From Physella acuta (taxonomy: Eukaryota > Mollusca > Gastropoda > Physidae): a stretch of DNA of 64,000 nt. The first letter of the stretch is position 1. Every line of letters starts with the position of its first letter. The DNA lies in NCBI RefSeq assembly GCF_028476545.1, contig NW_026731674.1, positions 1,080,001-1,144,000 on the forward strand, in the 5' to 3' direction. The notes beneath the pieces are model-generated. The model was not told where the DNA came from and did no database searches. It was given only the letters and a program-made list of their open reading frames with translations. This document shows, piece after piece, positions 12,277-24,005 of this stretch. A program made the position numbers and the translations under genes.

Positions 12277-13835
12277 TGGGTCAGACACAACAACATAGCT
12301 GGGTCAGACACAACAACATAGCTAGGTCAGACACAACAACATAGCTGGGTCAGGTCAGACACAACAACATAGCTGGGTCAGGTCAGACACAACAACATAG
12401 CTGGGTCAGGTCAGACAGAACAACATAGCTGGGTCAGGTCAGACACAACAACATAGCTGGGTCAGGTCAGACACAACAACATAGCTGGGTCAGGTCAGAC
12501 ACAACAACATAGCTGGGTCAGGTCAGACACAACAACATAGCTGGGTCAGACACAACAACATAGCTGGGTCAGACACAACAACATAGCTGGGTCAGGTCAG
12601 ACACAACAACATAGCTGGGTCAGGTCAGACACAACAACATAGCTGGGTCAGGTCAGACACAACAACATAGCTGGGTCAGGTCAGACACAACAACATAGCT
12701 GGGTCAGGTCAGACACAACAACATAGCTGGGTCAGGTCAGACACAACAACATAGCTGGGTCAGGTCAGACACAACAACATAGCTGGGTCAGGTCAGACAC
12801 AACAACATAGCTGGGTCAGGTCAGACACAACAACATAGCTGGGTCAGGTCAGACACAACAACATAGCTGGGTCAGACACAACAACATAGCTGGGTCAGGT
12901 CAGACACAACAACATAGCTGGGTCAGGTCAGACACAACAACATAGCTGGGTCAGGTCAGACACAACAACATAGCTGGGTCAGGTCAGACACAACAACATA
13001 GCTGGGTCAGGTCAGACACAACAACATAGCTGGGTCAGGTCAGACACAACAACATAGCTGGGTCAGACACAACAACATAGCTGGGTCAGACACAACAACA
13101 TAGCTGGGTCAGGTCAGACACAACAACATAGCTGGGTCAGGTCAGACACAACAACATAGCTGGGTCAGACACAACAACATAGCTGGGTCAGGTCAGACAC
13201 AACAACATAGCTGGGTCAGGTCAGACACAACAACATAGCTGGGTCAGGTCAGACACAACAACATAGCTGGGTCAGGTCAGACACAACAACATAGCTGGGT
13301 CAGGTCAGACATAACAACATAGCTGGGTCAGGTCAGACACAACAACATAGCTGGGTCAGGTCAGACACAACAACATAGCTGGGTCAGGTCAGACACAACA
13401 ACATAGCTGGGTCAGGTCAGACACAACAACATAGCTGGGTCAGGTCAGACACAACAACATAGCTGGGTCAGGTCAGACACAACAACATAGCTGGGTCAGA
13501 CACAACAACATAGCTGGGTCAGGTCAGACACAACAACATAGCTGGGTCAGGTCAGACACAACAACATAGCTGGGTCAGGTCAGACACAACAACATAGCTG
13601 GGTCAGACACAACAACATAGCTGGGTCAGACACAACAACATAGCTGGGTCAGACACAACAACATAGCTGGGTCAGACACAACAACATAGCTGGGTCAGGT
13701 CAGACACAACAACATAGCTGGGTCAGACACAACAACATAGCTGGGTCAGACACAACAACATAGCTGGGTCAGACACAACAACATAGCTGGGTCAGACACT
13801 ACAACATAGCTGGGTCAGGTCAGACACAACAACAT
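12277..13835. repeat. 28/23-bp tandem array in EML intron 2
   Basis: About 58 copies of a unit with ACACAACAACATAGCTGGG followed by TCA or TCAGGTCA. The two classes differ by one GGTCA pentamer. Confidence 0.97.
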
Positions 13836-13837
13836 GA

Positions 13838-13940
13838 AGAAATCAACTATTTCATTCAAATATGATTTATAGATCTACTTATTAAGACGAACACTATGAA
13901 ATGTATACAATTTTCTCAATAAATTGCGTTTTGATCAATT
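13838..13940. repeat. Dispersed repeat, copy 1
   Basis: ACTATTTCATTCAAAT, then TGATTTATA, CTACTTAT, then GAAATGTATACAATTTTCT. The same order is found at 47383-47475. About 80% alike by eye; family unknown. Confidence 0.65.
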
Positions 13941-13969
13941 ACTATTTTATAAAATATATTTTTAAAATG

Positions 13970-14283
13970 TAATGACATGGTTAACTAGAGACAAACAATT
14001 GACTGACCTGTTTCAACAGCAGCCATCCTTCTAATGACGTCAGCCATGGTTAACTAGAGACAAACAATTGACTGACCTGTTTCAACAGCAGCCATCCTTC
14101 TAATGACGTCAGCCATGGCAGACTTGAGAGAAACAATTGACTGACCTGTTTCAACAGCAGCCATCCTTCTAATGACGTCAGCCATGGCAGACTTGAGACA
14201 AACAATTGACTGACCTGCTTCAACAGCAGCCATCCTTCTAATGACGTCAGCCATGGCAGACTTGAGACAAACAATTTCATCCT
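13970..14283 (-). repeat. 69-bp tandem duplication across EML exon 2 / intron 2 boundary
   Basis: About 4.3 copies of a 69-bp unit. Each has the exon piece for VCLKSAMADVIRRMAAVE, a donor (AAACAG or AAGCAG followed by GTCAGT), and the first ~20 intron bases. Intron ATTGTTTGTCTC and exon ATTGTTTGTCTC are the same 12-mer, which would explain the duplication junction. Two copies at the intron end carry GTTAACTAGAG instead of the exon-derived bases. The frame stays open through the first three donors. Confidence 0.9.
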
Positions 14284-14358
14284 CCTGCTGCTGGACCTTC
14301 TTCTCCAGGTCACTGACCCGCTCCACCAGGTCGTTTTTGTCATGGCTCAGCAGGCCAT
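14215..14358 (-). CDS. EML: EML coding exon 2, trimerising coiled coil
   Basis: Acceptor TTTTGTCAG lies just above 14358. The 144-bp exon continues the frame of exon 1 and encodes DGLLSHDKNDLVERVSDLEK and then the EML coiled-coil signature QQQEDEIVCLKSAMADVIRR. The end given here is the first of four donor copies (GTCAGT). Copies at 14146, 14077 and 14008 repeat it every 69 bp. Use of the second or third would add 23 or 46 residues in frame. The fourth is preceded by an in-frame TAG. Confidence 0.85.
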
Positions 14359-14366
14359 CTGACAAA

Positions 14367-14505
14367 ACATCAAACATCACAGGTCAACAGCAAATATCAT
14401 CAATCAAAACATCAAACATCACTGACTCAAAATTACATATCATCAATTAAAACATCAAACATCACCGACTCAAAATTACATATCATCAATTAAAACATCA
14501 AACAA
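14367..14505. repeat. 43-bp array at EML exon 2 acceptor
   Basis: 3.2 copies of a 43-bp unit with ACATCAAACATCACTGACTC and AATTACATATCATCAATTAA. On the minus strand each copy contains TGATGTTTGATGTTTT, the sequence directly preceding the acceptor of EML exon 2. Confidence 0.9.
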
Positions 14506-14594
14506 ACAGGCTCAACATTTCACCAACCAAAATATCAATTTAACATGTCAAATATGAATGGGAGAATTTCCCCCTCCCCAATCACCAGGACTTC

Positions 14595-15123
14595 CCAATC
14601 AACCAAGCCACACCCCAATCAACCAAGCCACACCCCAATCAACCAAGCCACAACCCCAATCAACCAAGCCACACCCCCAATCAACCAAGCCACACACACA
14701 CCCCCAATCAACCAAGCCACACACCCCAATCAACCAAGCCACACCCCCCCAATCAACCAAGCCACACCCCAATCAACCAAGCCACACCCCAATCAACCAA
14801 GCCACACCCCAATCAACCAAGACACACCCCAATCAACCAAGCCACACCCCAATCAACCAAGCCACACCCCAATCAACCAAGCCACACCCCAATCAATCAA
14901 GCCACACCCCAATCAACCAAGCCACACCCCCTATCAACCAAGCCACACACCCCAATCAACCAAGTCACACCCCCCAATCAACCAAGACACACCCCCAATC
15001 AACCAAGCCACACCCCAATCAACCAAGCCACACCCCAATCAACCAAGACACACCCCAATCAACCAAGCCACACCCCAATCAACCAAGCCACACCCCAATC
15101 AACCAAGCCACACCCCAATCAAC
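14595..15123. repeat. 20-bp CCAATCA array in EML intron 1
   Basis: About 26 copies of CCCAATCAACCAAGCCACAC with small C-tract length changes. Every unit carries CCAATCA, the NF-Y (CCAAT-box) core. It starts about 210 bp downstream of EML exon 1. Confidence 0.96.
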
Positions 15124-15330
15124 GTGGTGAATGGTTTTTTTTTTCATATAAAGCTGTACCAGTCATGATAAAGGTTTTGAAACCATGAGACTGAAAGATT
15201 TTTGTTGCTATGTGACCTGTTCATGAAACTGAAAAAATGATGACACACTGACCGCCACAGAGATCAAATGATGGCTGCTGACCATCTTAGCAATGAAAAT
15301 GACCACTACTGCTAAGAGTAAGAGACTTAC
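15124..15330. other. EML intron 1, non-array part
   Basis: About 200 bp of ordinary sequence between the CCAATCA array and the exon 1 donor. No further feature is seen. Confidence 0.5.
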
Positions 15331-15400
15331 CAAGAATGTCAAAGCTGGATGTCAGATCATCTTGATGACATTTCTCTAAAAATTCTGTCATCGAAGTCAT
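15331..15400 (-). CDS. EML: EML coding exon 1
   Basis: The exon encodes 23 residues (MTSMTEFLEKCHQDDLTSSF and three more) plus one base, then donor GTAAGT at 15330. The start is the ATG at 15400; a second in-frame ATG lies three codons later. An ATG four bases upstream of it runs into TGA at once, so it is not used for this frame. The family starts with a similar short acidic/Ser segment before the coiled coil. Further 5' UTR exons cannot be excluded. Confidence 0.75.
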
Positions 15401-15480
15401 TCCATGTAGTCTATTTTTAACTCTTTATGACAATGGAAGTGATTAAAATGATGCCATTTCTTTCAGGCTAGGTTTGATTT

Positions 15481-15583
15481 AAATGCTACACTGTGAGCAG
15501 GCATAGAGTGGCATTAAATGCTACACTGTGAGCAGGCATAGAGTGTCATTAAATGCTACACTGTGAGCAGGCATAGAGTGGCA
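15481..15583. repeat. 35-bp tandem repeat, three copies
   Basis: Three copies of a unit with AAATGCTACACTGTGAGCAG and GCATAGAGTG at exact 35-bp spacing, about 80 bp upstream of the EML start codon. Confidence 0.93.
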
Positions 15584-15707
15584 AGTTGATCAAGTGTATG
15601 ACCAAAGAGAACTTTCTTTAATACAATCACTGCCAGCCAGCTGGAGAGACTTCCAATTAAGATCAAGCCCAAACACCTCTGATAACTGATCATTTAAAAT
15701 ACATCAC

Positions 15708-15709
<2 letters not shown>

Positions 15710-15770
<61 letters not shown>
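15710..15770. repeat. (TA)n microsatellite
   Basis: About 60 bp of uninterrupted TA, ending at GGCCTATATG. Confidence 0.97.
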
Positions 15771-15772
<2 letters not shown>

Positions 15773-15863
15773 CCTATATGACGTTGAGCCGGGTCTGAGA
15801 ATATGATTATATATTTTTAATAAAATATAAACCTTTTTCTCAATATACAGGGAATAATATGGT

Positions 15864-15960
15864 CAGCACTCTCATTAGCAGACCATAGCTACCCACTTCT
15901 GTTCTAGGTAGACACTAGCAGACCATAGCTACCCACTTCTGTTCTAGACTCTAGGTCGAC
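15864..15960. repeat. ~48-bp direct repeat, two copies
   Basis: AGCAGACCATAGCTACCCAC and TTCTGTTCTAG occur twice in a row. Confidence 0.85.
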
Positions 15961-16290
15961 ACTGCAACAGCTATAAATGACTGTCCTTGATACATAACGA
16001 TTGTTTTAGCCTGTCACAGTACAATCAAGTAAAACTAAATAAACAGGTGCAGAAATAAAAAAGGCAGGATGACAAACCAGCCTGTACTATTTGAGACCAC
16101 CGCTAGCGAGGCCTTTACAACACACCAGAAACAGCGAAGATGCTTAGTCGCATCAACACACAGCAGACTATATTGATCGGCGTGTGTACACAGCGCCACA
16201 TAATGCCATCGGTTTTTTGTGTGTCGCTTCACGACCAGACCTGTATCACCCGCACGTGATTGGGGCTACCGATGATTAGTAGGCCTACAC

Positions 16291-16411
16291 GTCGTCGTGT
16301 GTAGACCGTACGAATCGTCGTGTGTAGGCCGTACGAATCGTCGTGTGTAGGCCGTACGAATCGTCGTGTGTAGGCCGTACGAATCGTCGTGTGTAGGCCG
16401 TACGAATCGTC
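16291..16411. repeat. CpG-rich 23-bp array upstream of EML
   Basis: Five copies of a 23-bp unit with CGTCGTGTGTAGGCCGTACG, about 0.9-1.0 kb upstream of the EML start codon. Four CpG per unit in otherwise CpG-poor DNA. Confidence 0.93.
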
Positions 16412-16850
16412 TTGATAAATAATCCCAAGGCATGTCATCGAAAATAAGTCAACAAATCTCTATAATTCCCAAACAGGTCACCATCGTATTATTAGAACTG
16501 ATATCTAAGAAAATCTTGTAACTCTTGAATATAGTTAGTGCTGTCTACACACACTCTAGATGTATACCTGTGTTACTGGCTGTCAATAAGCTTGCATTGT
16601 ACTCACACACACACACAAAAAACTATAATTAGTCCACATTTGAAACAGGTGACATTGGTGCCGAGTTGTGTGGTTTGAAGAATAAAAAACATAACTATAC
16701 CTAGAGACCTAGTGTGTAGCAAGAAAAACAGATCTAGGTTCAGGTTCATGGATGTAAAAATGGGTGGTAGCCTACCACACTAACCTGACTTTGTTCTTTC
16801 TCCCGATAAGCTATGAGTGCTGTAAATGCCATACAATGGTATTACGGAGA
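16412..16850. other. Intergenic, nothing identified
   Basis: AT-rich DNA with a short (CA)n tract near 16602 and a perfect hairpin GTGGTAGCCTACCAC near 16765. No gene is seen. Confidence 0.45.
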
Positions 16851-19800
16851 TTACATCACACATTTACCACTCTCATAACACATTTAACACCCTCATTACA
16901 TCACACAATTACCACTGTCATTACATCACACATTTACCACTCTCATTACATCACACATTTACCACTCATTACATCACACATTTACCTCTCTCATTACATC
17001 ACACATTTACCACTCATTACATCACATGTTTACCTCATTACATCACACATTTACGACTCTCATTACATCACACATTTACCTCTCTCATTGCATCACACAT
17101 TTACCTCTCATTACATCACACATTTACCTCTCTCATTACATCACACATTTACCTATCATTACATCACACATTTACCACTCATTACATCACACATTTACCT
17201 CTCTCATTACATCACACATTTACCACTTATTACATCACACATTTACCTATCATTACATCACACATTTACCACTCATTACATCACACATTTACCTCTCTCA
17301 TTACATCACACATTTACCACTCATTACATCACACATTTACCACTCATTACATCACACATTTACCACTCTCATTACGTCACACATATACCTCTCATTACAT
17401 ATCACATTTACCTCTCTCATTACATCACACATTTACCACACTCATTACGTCACACATTTACCACTCTCATTACGTCACACATATACCTCCCATTACATCA
17501 CACATTTACCTCTCATTACATCACACATTTACCACTCATTACATCACACATTTACCACTCTCATTATATCACACATATACCTCTCATTACATCACACATT
17601 TACCTCTCTCATTACATCACACATTTACCTCTCATTACATCACACATTTACCACTCATTACATCACACATTTACCTCATTCATCACACATTTACCACTCT
17701 CATTACATCACACATTTACCTCTCTCATTACATCACACATTTGCCACTCTCATAACGTCACACATTTACCACTCTCATTACGTCACACATATACCTCCCA
17801 TTACATCACACATTTACCACTCATTACATCACACATTTACCACTCTCATTATATCACACACATACCTCTCATTACATCACACATTTACCTCTCATTACAT
17901 CACACATTTACCTCTCATTACATCACATATTTACCTCTCATTACATCACACATTTACCACTCATTACATCACACATTTACCTCATTCATCACACATTTAC
18001 CACTCTCATTACATCACACATTTACCACACTCATTACGTCACACATTTACCACTCTCATTACGTCACACATATACCTCCCATTACATCACACATTTACCT
18101 CTCATTACATCACACATTTACTACTCATTACATCACACATTTACCACTCTCATTATATCACACATATACCTCTCATTACATCACACATTTACCTCTCATT
18201 ACATCACACATTTACCACTCATTACATCACACATTTACCTCATTCATCACACATTTACCACTCTCATTACATCACACATTTACCTCTCTCATTACATCAC
18301 ACATTTGCCACTCTCATTACGTCACACATTTACCACTCTCATTACGTCACACATATACCTCCCATTACATCACACATTTACCTCTCATTACATCACACAT
18401 TTACCACTCATTACATCACACATTTACCACTCTCATTATATCACACATATACCTCTCATTACATCACACATTTACCTCTCTCATTGCATCACACATTTAC
18501 CTCTCATTACATCACACATTTACCTCTCTCATTACATCACACATTTACCTATCATTACATCACACATTTACCACTCATTACATCACACATTTACCTCTCT
18601 CATTACATCACACATTTACCACTCATTACATCACACATTTACCTATCATTACATCACACATTTACCACTCATTACATCACACATTTACCTCTCTCATTAC
18701 ATCACACATTTACCACTCATTACATCACACATTTACCACTCATTACATCACACATTTACCACTCTTATTACGTCACACATATACCTCTCATTACATCACA
18801 CATTTACCTCTCTCATTACATCACACATTTACCACACTCATTACGTCACACATTTACCACTCTCATTACGTCACACATATACCTCCCATTACATCACACA
18901 TTTACCTCTCATTACATCACACATTTACCACTCATTACATCACACATTTACCACTGTCATTATATCACACATATACCTCTCATTACATCACACATTTACC
19001 TCTCTCATTACATCACACATTTACCTCTCATTACATCACACATTTACCACTCATTACATCACACATTTACCTCATTCATCACACATTTACCACTCTCATT
19101 ACATCACACATTTACCTCTCTCATTACATCACACATTTGCCACTCTCATAACGTCACACATTTACCACTCTCATTACGTCACACATATACCTCCCATTAC
19201 ATCACACATTTACCACTCATTACATCACACATTTACCACTCTCATTATATCACACACATACCTCTCATTACATCACACATTTACCTCTCATTACATCACA
19301 CATTTACCTCTCATTACATCACATATTTACCTCTCATTACATCACACATTTACCACTCATTACATCACACATTTACCTCATTCATCACACATTTACCACT
19401 CTCATTACATCACACATTTACCTCTCTCATTACATCACACATTTACCACACTCATTACGTCACACATTTACCACTCTCATTACGTCACACATATACCTCC
19501 CATTACATCACACATTTACCTCTCATTACATCACACATTTACTACTCATTACATCACACATTTACCACTCTCATTATATCACACATATACCTCTCATTAC
19601 ATCACACATTTACCTCTCATTACATCACACATTTACCACTCATTACATCACACATTTACCTCATTCATCACACATTTACCACTCTCATTACATCACACAT
19701 TTACCTCTCTCATTACATCACACATTTGCCACTCTCATTACGTCACACATTTACCACTCTCATTACGTCACACATATACCTCCCATTACATCACACATTT

Positions 19801-21258
19801 ACCTCTCATTACATCACACATTTACCACTCATTACATCACACATTTACCACTCTCATTATATCACACATATACCTCCCATTACATCACACATTTACCTCT
19901 CATTACATCACATATTTACCTCTCATTACATCACACATTTACCACTCATTACATCACACGTTTACCTCATTACATCACACATTTACCACTCTCATTACAT
20001 CACACCTTACCTCTCTCATTACATCACACATTTACCTCTCATTACATCACTCATTTACCTCTCTCATTACATCACACATTTACCTCTCTCATTACATCAC
20101 ACATTTACCTCTCTCATTACATCACACATTTACCACTCTCATTACATCACACATTACCACTCATTACATCACACATTTACCACTCTCATTACATCACACA
20201 TTTACCACTCTCATTACATCGCACATTTACCAGTCTCATTACATCACACATTTACCTCTCATTACATCACACATTTACCTCTCTCATTACATCACACATT
20301 TACCTCTCATTACATCACACATTTACCTCATTACATCACACATTTACCCCTTTCATTACATCACATATTTACCACTCATTACATCACACATTTACCTCTC
20401 ATTACATCACACATTTACCTCTCTCATTACATCACACATTTACATCTCATTACATCACACATTTACCACTCATTACATCACACGTTTACCTCATTACATC
20501 ACACATTTACCACTCTCATTACATCACACATTTACCTCTCTCATTACATCACACATTTACCTCTCATTACATCACTCATTTACCTCTCTCATTACATCAC
20601 ACATTTACCTCTCTCATTACATCACACATTTACCTCTCTCATTACATCACACATTTACCACTCTCATTACATCACACATTTACCACTCATTACATCACAC
20701 ATTTACCACTCTCATTACATCACACATTTACCACTCTCATTACATCGCACATTTACCAGTCTCATTACATCACACATTTACCTCTCATTACATCACACAT
20801 TTACCTCTCTCATTACATCACACATTTACCTCTCATTACATCACACATTTACCTCATTACATCACACATTTACCCCTTTCATTACATCACATATTTACCA
20901 CTCTATACATCACACATTTACCTCTCATTACATCACACATTTACCTCTCTCATTACATCACACATTTACCTCTCATTACATCACACATTTACCTCTCATT
21001 ACATCACACATTTACCTCTCATTACATCACACATTTACCTCTCATTACATCACACATTTACCTCTCATTACATCACACATTTACCTCTCATTACATCACA
21101 CATTTACCTCTCATTACATCACACATTTACCACTCTCATTTCATCACACATTTATCACTCATTACATCACACATTTACCACTCTCATTACGTCACACATA
21201 TACCTCCCATTACATCACACATTTATCACTCATTACATCACACATTTACCACTCATAA
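16851..21258. repeat. 4.4 kb array, 21/23/25-bp units, with higher-order repeats
   Basis: About 190 copies of a unit with ATTACATCACACATTTACC followed by TC, AC, ACTC or TCTC, giving 21, 23 and 25 bp classes. Rare variants recur at an exact 1396-bp offset (CATTGCATC 17090/18486; TTGCCACTCTCATAACG 17741/19137; CATCACATAT 17921/19317). A second higher-order period of about 524 bp runs from about 19.94 to 20.9 kb. The strand is nearly stop-free in all three frames, so long apparent ORFs here are artefacts. Confidence 0.97.
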
Positions 21259-22058
21259 CAAAGCATGGAATCAAATAAAAAGGAACATGGCACAAAAGTC
21301 AACAGTAATGCCCTTCAGCACTCTTGTTGTCTTTATTAGCCTGGAGATGGGTGGATGAGAGCGAGCCCCCACTGGGCCTGACCTGGGATGTAAATGTGGG
21401 GAAACTTGTAAGGAGATGCCCTATTGTATTGGAATCTATGTAGATGTTTTTAGTGAGCAAAAGAAGACAGTTAAGAACCTTAGGAGATCTTATCTGTCTT
21501 GTTCATTGTGGTGGTTGGATATCTACAGCTGATTGTGACTTATATGTTGTGGAACATCGCAAAATTTTAAAGAATTTTTTGATTGCAGAAGACACAGCAG
21601 GCAAAAGATTGTCAGAATTACTGCGTGCAGCACTCTAGACATTTGGCTTAAATATTGGTGACTGCTAAAGACAGGGATATGGTAATGGAGCTAATATGAA
21701 AGGAAAGCAATATTTATCATTGTTATAGTTTTACACACTTTGAGAAGAAAAACACTGGTTTTCCAAAATTTCCAAACAATTAAAACACTTAAGTTGTTCA
21801 CTATTTTGCTGACTTGATACAGCCTCTCTGTACAAGAAGGCCTACTGTTTAAGGTGAACAGAAAAAAAGTCACAGGAAAAACAACAGAAAAAAGTCAGTT
21901 TTTGCTTGGAAAAAAGTCACAGTTTTTGCTTGGAAAAAAGTCACAGGAAAAAGCCACAAAATACTTAAAGAAATATTTTTTATTTAATTTTATTTAATTG
22001 AGAATTGAAAAAAAATATTTGTGTTTATTAATGTTTGTTGTGTTTTTATGGTAGCATA
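21259..22058. other. Intergenic, no confirmed gene
   Basis: An ATG-initiated 64-codon frame at 21444-21638 (FLVSKRRQLRTLGDLICLVH and on) has a normal-looking composition but no recognised match or splice context. At 21855-21960 there are repeats of AAAAAAGTCAC; an inverted, looser counterpart (GTGACTTTTTT) occurs at 25921-25960. Confidence 0.4.
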
Positions 22059-22535
22059 TCTATATATATAATTCTCTTCTGGGAGACGCTAGAAAACAAG
22101 CTGTAAGAGCGCTCCATACCACCCCCACCCCTACATGGTCTGGTGAGCTGTGGTTCATGCTAATATTTACAAGCAGAGCCGGGTTTAGTGACGACTATTA
22201 GGGGCAGATAATTTAGTTTGAAACGATTTTTAAACGTAGGAGATTAGGGGGGGGGGGGGGGTAACTAAGTGGAGTTTAACGGAGAGGGGGGGGGAGGAGG
22301 GGGGGTATCGTCCTTAACGAGCTACTCATAAAGAAATATTTTCAGTGGCAGCGTTGGTACTGTCGAATTCACAAATTATGAATTACTGAAAAGTAGAAAA
22401 AACAACAACTAAATAGCGGCGTATGATATGCCGCGGGTCGGCTCGTTATTTATAAACTTAAAAGTTTAAAGCGGTATGGTTTGTAACAACAATAAGTACT
22501 AATATATTAAGATAATTGACAGAGCATCCTCAACT

Positions 22536-22890
22536 TTTGTTTAGGTCAATACAAGGTAGAAAAATAAATGACAAAAGAAATCATTGTGTTTGCATTTGTT
22601 TAGGTCAATACAAGGTAGAAAAATAAATGACAAACGAAATCATTGTGTTTGCATTTGTTTAGGTCAATACAAGGTAGAAAAATAAATGACAAAAGAAATC
22701 ATTGTGTTTGCATTTGTTTAGGTCAATACAAGGTAGAAAAATAAATGACAAACGAAATCATTGTGTTTGCATTTGTTTAGGTCAATACAAGGTAGAAAAA
22801 TAAATGACAAAAGAAATCATTGTGTTTGCATTTGTTTAGGTCAATACAAGGTAGAAAAATAAATGACAAACGAAATCATTGTGTTTCATT
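22536..22890. repeat. 59-bp tandem array (dimeric)
   Basis: Six copies of a unit with TTTGTTTAGGTCAATACAAG. Alternate copies carry ACAAAAG and ACAAACG, so the true period is a 118-bp dimer. Confidence 0.93.
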
Positions 22891-23420
22891 TGTTTTTGCC
22901 GTTGGACTTATCTTGGTCGGCTTCTCCTCAGTCAACCATGTCAGTCCGTATTGTGTGTTGCTGACGTTTTGCGTCAATGTATCGTTTTGGCTTTCTGTTT
23001 TGATCCTATGCTTTGTTTTGTAATGAGCGTGATAAATGTGGGCGGTAAAGGTGGTTGCAATATTGTTGCTATGAGTTGAGGCAACAAGTCACACTAACTC
23101 TCTATTGATGATATATAAAAAAAAATAAAAGTAGATTGCGGTTTGATACCGTTCATCCAATCACCATCAAACTGTGGGAGCTGATTAGAACACTCCAGGG
23201 GAGGTTTCTGTAAAAAAAAAATCTTTTTTAACTTCGCAAGGGCATAGCCCTGGGAGGGTGCGATAATTCTCTATATAGGGTATATTAAAAAAATGAAAGT
23301 CGGATGCAGTTCAACACCATTTATCCCAGTGCCATAAAACTTTGGGGAGTTGATAAGAATACTCCCAAGGTTTCTGGGGGTGGGGCGAATTTAATTTAGA
23401 AAACAAAGTCTTGTGTCTAA

Positions 23421-24005
23421 GGGATTGGTAAAGCATTGATGAAACCTTCTTAGTATATTTCCTCAGATTTTATTTTTGTCTTTAATGCATTGGTAAAGCA
23501 TTGATGAAACCTTCTTAGTATATTTCCTCAGATTTTATTTTTGTCTTTAATGCATTGGTAAAGCATTGATGAAACCTTCTTAGTATATTTCCTCAGATTT
23601 TATTTTTGTCTTTAATGCTCTGTAAAGCAGTGATGAAACCTTCTTAGTATATTTCCTCAGATTTTATTTTTGTCTTTAATGCATTGGTAAAGCATTGATG
23701 AAACCTTCTTAGTATATTTCCTCAGATTTTATTTTTGTCTTTAATGCATTGGTAAAGCATTGATGAAACCTTCTTAGTATATTTCCTCAGATTTTATTTT
23801 TGTCTTTAATGCATTGGTAAAGCATTGATGAAACCTTCTTAGTATATTTCCTCAGATTTTATTTTTGTCTTTAATGCATTGGTAAAGCATTGATGAAACC
23901 TTCTTAGTATATTTCCTCAGATTTTATTTTTGTCTTTAATGCTCTGTAAAGCATTGATGAAACCTTCTTAGTATATTTCCTCAGATTTTATTTTTGTCTT
24001 CAATG
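23421..24005. repeat. 65-bp tandem array
   Basis: Nine copies of a unit with TTGGTAAAGCATTGATGAAA and TTCCTCAGATTTTATTTTTG. The fourth and ninth copies share a GCTCTGTAAAGCA variant, five units apart. Confidence 0.95.

Larger units (their letters stand above)
11976..15400 (-). other. EML: EML-family microtubule-associated protein gene, 5' coding part
   Basis: Three minus-strand exons splice in frame (phases 1, 1, then 2) and give the N-terminal ~160 residues of an echinoderm microtubule-associated protein-like protein. The diagnostic stretch is VQQQEDEIVCLKSAMADVIR in exon 2. It aligns with the N-terminal trimerising coiled coil of human EML1-4 (EML4 has RVQQQEDEI followed by LKAALADVLRRL). 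As in the family, a Ser/Thr/Arg-rich, probably disordered basic linker follows in exon 3. The HELP motif and WD40 propellers of the family are not seen; they must lie beyond the left edge, so intron 3 is at least 11.9 kb. Known role of the family: binding and stabilising microtubules. Which paralogue (EML1, 2, 3 or 4) cannot be decided from this part. Confidence 0.88.

Noticed and set aside
14008-14076. Use of the fourth EML exon 2 donor copy
   Set aside because: An in-frame TAG precedes it, so it would truncate the protein; kept only as part of the duplication.
14545-15168. A 207-codon Pro/Thr/Asn-rich plus-strand frame
   Set aside because: It is the CCAATCA array in EML intron 1, antisense to the gene.
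17026-21258. A 1410-codon open frame, with two more long ones in the other plus-strand frames
   Set aside because: The array's unit simply lacks stop codons in all three frames. Low complexity, no single-copy part, no splice context and no protein family; not a gene.
21444-21638. A 64-codon plus-strand ORF
   Set aside because: No recognised family, no splice partners and no conserved motif; reported only as part of the intergenic stretch.
22820-23079. Hydrophobic 66-67 codon ORFs
   Set aside because: They begin in the 59-bp array of the Helitron-like candidate and have no recognisable domain; likely chance.
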